Source: Brucella intermedia LMG 3301 (GTDB taxonomy: Bacteria; Pseudomonadota; Alphaproteobacteria; Rhizobiales; Rhizobiaceae). Taken from it: a stretch of 64,000 nt of DNA. The notes beneath the pieces were generated by a model. That model worked only from the letters and a program-made list of their open reading frames with translations. It made no database searches and was not told the DNA's origin. The stretch lies in NCBI RefSeq assembly GCF_000182645.1, contig NZ_ACQA01000001.1, positions 62,001 through 126,000 of the forward strand, written 5' to 3'. Positions 58,397 to 64,000 of this stretch are shown here, in pieces. A program made the translations under genes and the position numbers. The number at the start of each line of letters is the position of its first letter. Position 1 is the stretch's first letter.

Positions 58397-59215
58397 ATGA
58401 CGATCAATATCATGCTTTCCTTTGCCGCTGTCGGTTTAATCCTTTTCTGTTTCAAATGGCGCAAGACGGGTACTGTTCTGATTGGCCTTGCGGTCATTTT
58501 TTATGGCGCGATTGCTTCAGGCCTGGCCCCGGATTACCTGATGAACCGCCTGCAATCGCCCTATACATCGCAATTGCAGAGGCCGCTTGAAGACAATACC
58601 GCCTTCATCATCTTCGGCACGGGAACGCAGGTCGTTGACGAGCGTGGCCAGAAAGCGGTCGAGCCGCTGGCCTTCTCCTATGCTCCGCTTCTGGCGGCAG
58701 CCGCCATGAACCGCCAGTGCGTCGACAAGGGGTTCAGCTGCAAGTTCATCGCCAGCGGCGCGGATGTGAGCGGCACCGGCGTTTCCGAGGCCACGGCGAT
58801 CGCCGTGCAACTTGAAAAGGTCGGGATCGATCCGGCTTCCATCCTGCTGGACGAAAAGAGCCGCAACAGCTGGCAGAATTCCAAAAACACGGCTGCGATC
58901 CTGCGCGAGATCAGGCCGGCCAGGGTCGTACTGTTGCAGGCCGCGCCCATGTTGACCCGCGATCTTCTTTATCTGGCGCATTTCGGCGTGAAGCCCGAGC
59001 CGGTCGCCGCCGGTTTTCTGACGGGCTCCCATACCAACATGTCTTCAACCGCCCTTTATTTCCTGGTGACGGATGTGGCGCTTCACGAGGAAATCGGTCT
59101 CTGGCGCTACACGGTCTACAATTTCATGGGCTGGAACGAGCCGAGGCAGCCCGAGCTTGAACTGGCCACGAGCGGCACGCCGGCGCCTTCCGTCAAACCC
59201 GCATCGGCCCAATGA
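58397..59215 (+). CDS. DUF218 (YdcF/SanA-like) membrane protein
   Basis: 272 residues. Two N-terminal membrane helices, then the DUF218 fold: AFIIFGTGTQVV, FIASGADVSGTGVSEATAI, ILLDEKSRNSWQNSKNTAA. The conserved Glu and Asn-rich loop of the family are visible. Proposed to act in envelope precursor metabolism; exact reaction unknown. Confidence 0.85.
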   Translation: MTINIMLSFAAVGLILFCFKWRKTGTVLIGLAVIFYGAIASGLAPDYLMNRLQSPYTSQLQRPLEDNTAFIIFGTGTQVVDERGQKAVEPLAFSYAPLLAAAAMNRQCVDKGFSCKFIASGADVSGTGVSEATAIAVQLEKVGIDPASILLDEKSRNSWQNSKNTAAILREIRPARVVLLQAAPMLTRDLLYLAHFGVKPEPVAAGFLTGSHTNMSSTALYFLVTDVALHEEIGLWRYTVYNFMGWNEPRQPELELATSGTPAPSVKPASAQ

Positions 59216-59387
59216 GTTAATGATGCTATCGCCCGCATGTTTCGACCTGCCGGTGAAAAAATTATCCTCGAAATCTCCTCAAAACTGCGCGGATTTTTCG
59301 AAGTCGTTTCAAATAACGACCGGCTTGTGGCATCCTGTCGTCAAAGAGCTCTGATACTGTCTTGACCAATGAAACATGGAGGCGGTC

Positions 59388-60416
59388 ATGAAGATATCGA
59401 GATTTTCGCTCACTCTGGCGGCATTGGTGGCTGCGGCTTCGCTGGCCGGAACGGTTGGGTCAAGCTTCGCCGACCAGACACTTCTCAACGTGTCCTACGA
59501 TCCGACGCGTGAACTCTACAAGGATTACAACGCCGCCTTTGCCGCCCACTGGAAGGCGGAAACCGGCGAAACCGTCACCATTCGCGCTTCCCATGGCGGG
59601 TCGGGCAAACAGGCGCGTTCGGTGATCGACGGCATCAAGGCCGACGTGGTGACGCTGGCGCTTGAAAGCGATATCGATGCCATTGCCCAGCTGTCGGGCA
59701 AGATCGACAAGGACTGGCGCAAGCGCCTGCCCAACAATTCCGCCCCCTATACGTCAACCATCGTCTTCCTCGTGCGCAAGGGCAATCCCAAGGGCATCAA
59801 GGACTGGGGCGATCTGGTGAAGGATGGCGTCGAGGTCATCACGCCGAACCCGAAGACCTCCGGTGGCGCGCGCTGGAACTATCTCGCCGCCTGGGCCTGG
59901 GCCCACAAGCAGTTTGGCGGCGACGAACAGAAGATCAGGGATTACATCGGCGAGCTGTTCCGCCATGTGCCCGTGCTCGACACCGGCGCGCGCGGCTCGA
60001 CAACCACTTTCGTGCAGCGCCAGCTGGGCGACGTGCTGCTTGCCTGGGAAAACGAAGCCTATCTCTCGGTCGCGGAATTTGGCGAGGATGCATTCGACAT
60101 CGTCGTGCCGCCGCAGTCCATTCTGGCCGAACCGCCGGTCGCGGTCGTGGACAAGAATGCCGAGGAGAACGGCACCACCAAGCTGGCGCAGGCCTATCTC
60201 GAATATCTCTATTCGCCGGAAGGCCAGGCGCTTGCCGCCAAGCATTTCTACCGTCCGTCGAAGCCCGAAATCATCCCGGCCGACAAGCAGCGCAAGTTTC
60301 CCGATTTGACGCTGGTAACGATCGATGATCCGATTTTCGGCGGGTGGGCCAAGGCGCAGCCCTATCATTTTGGCGATGGAGGAACGTTCGACCAGCTCTA
60401 CAAGCCGGGAAAATAA
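59388..60416 (+). CDS. sbp: Sulfate-binding periplasmic protein
   Basis: 342 residues from the ATG with GGAGG five bases upstream (an in-frame ATG 12 bp earlier would overlap that site). Signal peptide to about GSSFA-DQT. Sbp/CysP features: [46 protein letters not shown]. Binds sulfate or thiosulfate for the CysTWA transporter encoded next. Confidence 0.93.
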   Translation: MKISRFSLTLAALVAAASLAGTVGSSFADQTLLNVSYDPTRELYKDYNAAFAAHWKAETGETVTIRASHGGSGKQARSVIDGIKADVVTLALESDIDAIAQLSGKIDKDWRKRLPNNSAPYTSTIVFLVRKGNPKGIKDWGDLVKDGVEVITPNPKTSGGARWNYLAAWAWAHKQFGGDEQKIRDYIGELFRHVPVLDTGARGSTTTFVQRQLGDVLLAWENEAYLSVAEFGEDAFDIVVPPQSILAEPPVAVVDKNAEENGTTKLAQAYLEYLYSPEGQALAAKHFYRPSKPEIIPADKQRKFPDLTLVTIDDPIFGGWAKAQPYHFGDGGTFDQLYKPGK

Positions 60417-60473
60417 CCCGGAAACCGTGAGCAATCGGTAATATCAAATACTGAAGAGGGAACAAACCAGCGC

Positions 60474-61340
60474 ATGACTTCGCTCCCTGCACGGGCCAGG
60501 GCAGGGTCGCACTTCAGAAAGCCGAGCGTCATTCCCGGTTTCGGGCTGACGTTCGGCTTCAGTGTTGCCTATCTGACCCTTCTCATTCTCATTCCGCTTG
60601 CGGCCTTGGTGCTGCGTTCCAGCGAAGTCGGGATTTCCGGCTTCTGGCGCCTTGTCACCGACGAGCGCACGTTGAAAGCGCTCGAAACGAGTTTCGGCAC
60701 CGCTTTCATCGCGGCGCTGGTCAATGTGGTCTTCGGCGTCATCCTCGCCTGGGTTCTCGTGCGTTATCGCTTTCCCGGACGCCGCTTCGTCGATGCTATC
60801 GTCGATATTCCCTTCGCCCTTCCGACGGCCGTGGCCGGTATCGCGCTTGCCGCGATCTATGCGCCGAATGGCTGGGTCGGCAGCCTGCTGGCGCCGCTGG
60901 GCATTCGCGTCGCGTTCTCGCGGGGGGGCATCGTCATCGCGCTGATCTTCATCGGCCTGCCCTTCGTGGTGCGCACGGTGCAGCCGATCATGGAGGAAAT
61001 CAGCCGTGAGGTGGAAGAAGCTGCGGCAACGCTTGGCGCTTCCCGGTTCCAGACAATCTGGCGGGTGCTGCTGCCAAGCCTGCAACCGGCCATCCTGACC
61101 GGCTTCGCGCTCGCCTTTGCGCGCGGCGTCGGCGAATATGGCTCGGTGATCTTCATTGCGGGCAATACGCCTTATGTTTCGGAAATCGCGCCGCTCCTGA
61201 TCGTCATCAAGCTTGAGGAATATGATTATGCCGGAGCGACCGCGCTTGCCACGGTGATGCTGGCGCTTTCCTTTGCGATGCTGCTTTTCATCAATCTCAT
61301 CCAGGCGTGGACACGGAGGAAATATGGTCATGGCGAATGA
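60474..61340 (+). CDS. cysT: Sulfate ABC transporter permease CysT
   Basis: 288 residues, six helices, with the inner-membrane loop EEAAATLGASRFQTIWRVLLPSL that contacts the ATPase and FARGVGEYGSVIFIAGN. Also called cysU. Its 3' end overlaps the cysW start by 17 bp. Confidence 0.94.
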   Translation: MTSLPARARAGSHFRKPSVIPGFGLTFGFSVAYLTLLILIPLAALVLRSSEVGISGFWRLVTDERTLKALETSFGTAFIAALVNVVFGVILAWVLVRYRFPGRRFVDAIVDIPFALPTAVAGIALAAIYAPNGWVGSLLAPLGIRVAFSRGGIVIALIFIGLPFVVRTVQPIMEEISREVEEAAATLGASRFQTIWRVLLPSLQPAILTGFALAFARGVGEYGSVIFIAGNTPYVSEIAPLLIVIKLEEYDYAGATALATVMLALSFAMLLFINLIQAWTRRKYGHGE

Positions 61341-62208
61341 ACCTGCTTCTTCCGCGCCCCGCGAAAGTCGGAGCGCCGTCACCGAAAGCCCGCTAACGCG
61401 CATTACGCTGATCGCTCTGGCGCTGGCTTTTCTGGCGCTCTTCCTCATCCTGCCGGTCATCGCGGTCTTCGTTGAAGCCTTCCGCAAGGGAGCGGGCGAA
61501 TATCTGGCGGCGCTGGTCGAGCCGGATGCGTGGGCTGCGATAAGGCTGACACTCCTTGTTACAGCCATTGCCGTGCCGCTCAATCTGGTCTTCGGCATTG
61601 CGGCGGCGTGGGCGATCGCCAAGTTCGAATTCAAGGGCAAGGCGCTGCTGACGACGCTGATCGACCTGCCGTTTTCCGTGTCGCCGGTCATTTCAGGCCT
61701 TGTCTTCGTGCTGCTTTTCTCAAGCCACAGCCTGCTCGGGCCGTGGCTGTCGCGGCATGGCATCGAGATATTGTTCGCCGTTCCGGGCATTGTGCTGGCG
61801 ACGGTGTTCGTCACATTTCCCTTCGTCGCGCGCGAACTGATCCCGTTGATGCAGGAACAGGGAACAGGCGACGAGGAGGCGGCGATTTCGCTCGGCGCCA
61901 ATGGCTGGCAGACCTTCCGTTATGTGACGCTGCCCAATATCAAATGGGGGCTTCTCTACGGCGTGCTGCTGTGCAATGCCCGGGCTATGGGCGAGTTCGG
62001 CGCGGTTTCCGTCGTCTCTGGACATATTCGCGGTCTCACCAATACGATGCCGCTGCATGTGGAAATTCTCTACAACGAATATAACTTCGTCGGTGCGTTC
62101 GCGGTGGCGTCGCTGCTGGCTTTTCTGGCGTTGCTGACGCTTGCCATCAAGACGGCGCTCGAATTGCGCTATGGCGATGAACTGTCTGGCAGCGGAAACG
62201 GGCATTGA
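61324..62208 (+). CDS. cysW: Sulfate ABC transporter permease CysW
   Basis: 294 residues from the ATG behind GGAGGAA. Six helices with the loop [21 protein letters not shown] and [17 protein letters not shown], the CysW signature. Pairs with CysT in the membrane. Confidence 0.94.
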   Translation: MVMANEPASSAPRESRSAVTESPLTRITLIALALAFLALFLILPVIAVFVEAFRKGAGEYLAALVEPDAWAAIRLTLLVTAIAVPLNLVFGIAAAWAIAKFEFKGKALLTTLIDLPFSVSPVISGLVFVLLFSSHSLLGPWLSRHGIEILFAVPGIVLATVFVTFPFVARELIPLMQEQGTGDEEAAISLGANGWQTFRYVTLPNIKWGLLYGVLLCNARAMGEFGAVSVVSGHIRGLTNTMPLHVEILYNEYNFVGAFAVASLLAFLALLTLAIKTALELRYGDELSGSGNGH

Positions 62209-62255
62209 AATTAAATCGACGGTCGCCCGCATGGCGGCAGGGGAAAGGATTGGGA

Positions 62256-63308
62256 ATGGAAGTTCGTGTTGCCGGAGTGCGTAAGGAGTTCGCTCGCTTC
62301 CCGGCGTTGCATAATGTCTCGCTGGATATTCGTTCCGGCGAGCTGATCGCTTTGCTGGGGCCTTCCGGTTCGGGCAAGACCACGCTTTTGCGCCTCATTG
62401 CCGGGCTGGAAACGCCGACCGAGGGGACGATCTTCTTCGGCGACGAGGACGCATCGCAGAAGAGCGTTCAGGAGCGCAATGTCGGTTTCGTCTTCCAGCA
62501 TTATGCGCTGTTCCGCCATATGACGGTTGCGGACAATATCGGTTTTGGTCTGAAGGTGCGCCCGAGCGCGACGCGCCCGTCGAGCGACGCCATTCGCAGC
62601 CGCGCGCTGGAACTGCTCGATCTCGTCCAGTTGCAGGGGCTGGAGAAGCGCTATCCGGCGCAGCTTTCCGGCGGCCAGCGCCAGCGCGTCGCTCTGGCCC
62701 GCGCCATGGCGATCGAACCGAAAGTCCTGCTTCTCGACGAACCGTTTGGCGCGCTCGATGCGCTGGTGCGCAAGGAGTTGCGCCGCTGGCTGCGCGAGAT
62801 CCACGACAAGACGGGCCACACCACCGTTTTCGTGACCCACGATCAGGACGAGGCGCTGGAACTTGCCGACCGCGTGGTGGTGATGAGCCAGGGCCGTATC
62901 GAGCAGGTAGGCACGCCGGACGAAGTCTACGACAATCCGAATTCGCCGGGGGTCTATGGCTTCATCGGAGAATCGAGCACGCTTCCCGTCCGGGTCGAAA
63001 AGGGTGAGGTCTGGCTGGTGGACCGCAATATCGGCCTGACCGTCGATGGCGTGGCCGACGGGGATGCGCAGCTCTTCTTCCGTCCGCACGATGTCGAACT
63101 GCTGGACGGTTGCGGCGGCTGCATCGCAGGCACGGTGGTGGCGAGCCGCCGTTCCGGCGGCAAGCGGCGCGTCGAACTGGAAGTCGGCGGCGCGCGCGAG
63201 CGGGTCGAGATCGAAATCCCGGCCGAACACCCGGCGGCGGAAAAAAGCCGCATCGCTTTCCGCCCACGTTACTGGAAGCTTTTTCCGGCATCCGAACCAG
63301 CTTCCTGA
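62256..63308 (+). CDS. cysA: Sulfate ABC transporter ATPase CysA
   Basis: 350 residues from the ATG of [10 protein letters not shown], with GGGAAAGGATTGGGA upstream. Walker [11 protein letters not shown]-loop [12 protein letters not shown], signature [16 protein letters not shown], Walker [16 protein letters not shown], then a C-terminal TOBE region ([10 protein letters not shown]). Last gene of sbp-cysT-cysW-cysA, which should be induced by sulfur limitation; no CysB site was identified. Confidence 0.95.
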   Translation: MEVRVAGVRKEFARFPALHNVSLDIRSGELIALLGPSGSGKTTLLRLIAGLETPTEGTIFFGDEDASQKSVQERNVGFVFQHYALFRHMTVADNIGFGLKVRPSATRPSSDAIRSRALELLDLVQLQGLEKRYPAQLSGGQRQRVALARAMAIEPKVLLLDEPFGALDALVRKELRRWLREIHDKTGHTTVFVTHDQDEALELADRVVVMSQGRIEQVGTPDEVYDNPNSPGVYGFIGESSTLPVRVEKGEVWLVDRNIGLTVDGVADGDAQLFFRPHDVELLDGCGGCIAGTVVASRRSGGKRRVELEVGGARERVEIEIPAEHPAAEKSRIAFRPRYWKLFPASEPAS

Positions 63309-63350
63309 TCGTCACTTTACGGTGAATGGCCGGCCTGTCGAAACACGAGG

Positions 63351-63388
63351 CCCGGCGGATGCGCGGTGATTCCCGCGCATCCGCCGGG
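63351..63388 (+). terminator. Strong stem-loop after cysA
   Basis: Perfect 16-bp stem CCCGGCGGATGCGCGG / CCGCGCATCCGCCGGG around TGATTC. Only a short pyrimidine run follows (CTTCCTCC), so it may terminate or protect the message end. Confidence 0.7.
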
Positions 63389-63716
63389 CTTCCTCCCTAT
63401 TGGCGGATGCGAGGTGCTGGGCGCCGAAATTTCCCGGCACCTTACCAGGGGTGGTATTATTTTTGTTTTCAATATGTTAGGGTTGCAGGAAACGGGGTGT
63501 TTCATAACGCAACATTAATAGGCGGAAAGAATTGTGCGTTGCGATTTAAACGGTTTGAATATCAGCACATTGCGCCGTCGCATTTTAGCCAAATGCAGCC
63601 GACATTCAGGGAACCGATCACGGATACTGCCGTTTCCCTGAAATGAAAATTCAGACTAATGTCAGTGTCCACCCGCCGCATATAACTCATTTCCTTCGGA
63701 AAGGCTGTTAAGGCAG
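63389..63716. other. AT-richer upstream region of the last gene
   Basis: Between the cysA stem-loop and the final gene. Lower GC than its surroundings, including TTATTTTTGTTTTCAATATG and AACATTAATAGG, so probably promoter DNA. No RNA or gene recognised. Confidence 0.4.
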
Positions 63717-64000
63717 ATGCCGGAATTGTCTTCTTCGCTCTCCAAATCAACCTCTACCGAGAATAAATCGCCGATGCAGCAGCCTTCGATGGAGCCCAAA
63801 TCCAGCGACCGCGATGCGTCGGGCCAGATTCCCCCCGAACAGCCGTCGCCCATCCGGGCCTTGTATAAAACCGAGGAAGAACTTGGCGCGCTTGCCGCTG
63901 CCGTGGCGCGGGGCGAAGACATTCCGCTGCCGGGCTATATTGCCTTCCCGTTCGATCAGCGCCTGTCGGAAAACGGCAAGCTGATCCTGCATGCCTATCG
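63717..64000 (+). CDS. Unrecognised protein, N-terminal part only
   Basis: Open reading frame running off the window end, 94 codons visible. It starts MPELSSSLSKSTSTENK with AAGGCAG directly upstream. The first 45 residues are Ser/Pro-rich and disordered-looking; then PIRALYKTEEELGALAAAVA and IPLPGYIAFPFDQRLSENGK. No signal peptide. I cannot name the family from this fragment. Confidence 0.65.
   Translation, partial: MPELSSSLSKSTSTENKSPMQQPSMEPKSSDRDASGQIPPEQPSPIRALYKTEEELGALAAAVARGEDIPLPGYIAFPFDQRLSENGKLILHAY

Overview
The window is a GC-rich alphaproteobacterial chromosome segment that looks like Brucella (or its Ochrobactrum sister group). The main pointers are intergenic octamer arrays of the AGGGCAGT type used in Brucella HOOF-print/MLVA typing, TAGAGC...GCTCTA palindromes of about 105 bp resembling Bru-RS, and a Rhizobiales-type gene set (frcRBCAK-like fructose locus, imuA-imuB-dnaE2 SOS cassette, IalB, DUF2794, DUF1223, DUF930). 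No phage, insertion sequence, CRISPR, rRNA or tRNA was seen. Most genes are core metabolism and housekeeping.

Layout. 0-7 kb: an L,D-transpeptidase, small secreted proteins, a copper-handling pair (YcnI-PCuAC fusion plus a DUF2946-like protein), a GMC oxidoreductase with its Tat-exported subunit 3, and glyoxalase I. 7-13 kb: a ribbon-helix-helix protein, a cysteine-free Mrp, phosphoglucomutase, and an AraC regulator with DUF2000. 12-18 kb: a ROK repressor divergent from frcB-frcC-frcA-frcK; the ATPase gene frcA carries a frameshift near its start. 18-21 kb: small proteins, an SLT transglycosylase lipoprotein and hemolysin III. 21-27 kb: imuA-imuB-dnaE2 on the minus strand behind a LexA box. 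27-34 kb: a MarR operon with a perfect palindrome at its start codon, ParD-like/Map, argG, LysE, rlmN. 34-45 kb: IalB, YkvA, phhB, a tyrosine phosphatase, ThpR, a tesA-ybbA-ybbP type cluster, and a Bax-inhibitor-1 gene with a structured leader. 45-54 kb: DUF1223, aconitase, ccmABCDG and ilvD. 54-64 kb: signalling proteins (orphan receiver, RAM domain, GGDEF), MliC-like and DUF218 proteins, a complete sulfate ABC operon (sbp-cysT-cysW-cysA), and the start of an unrecognised gene.

The least ordinary material is between genes. Several palindromic repeat families occupy the gaps, and five genes take their TAG stop codon from the TAGAGC/T end of such a repeat. Three octamer elements are built as opposed G-rich and C-rich arms. 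A separate family with terminal inverted repeats occurs three times, once with another palindrome nested in it. The aconitase message has a perfect 10-bp hairpin that covers its Shine-Dalgarno sequence.

Two genes look broken (frcA and a membrane protein at 29.2-29.8 kb). All function calls rest on reading the sequence; no database search was run.
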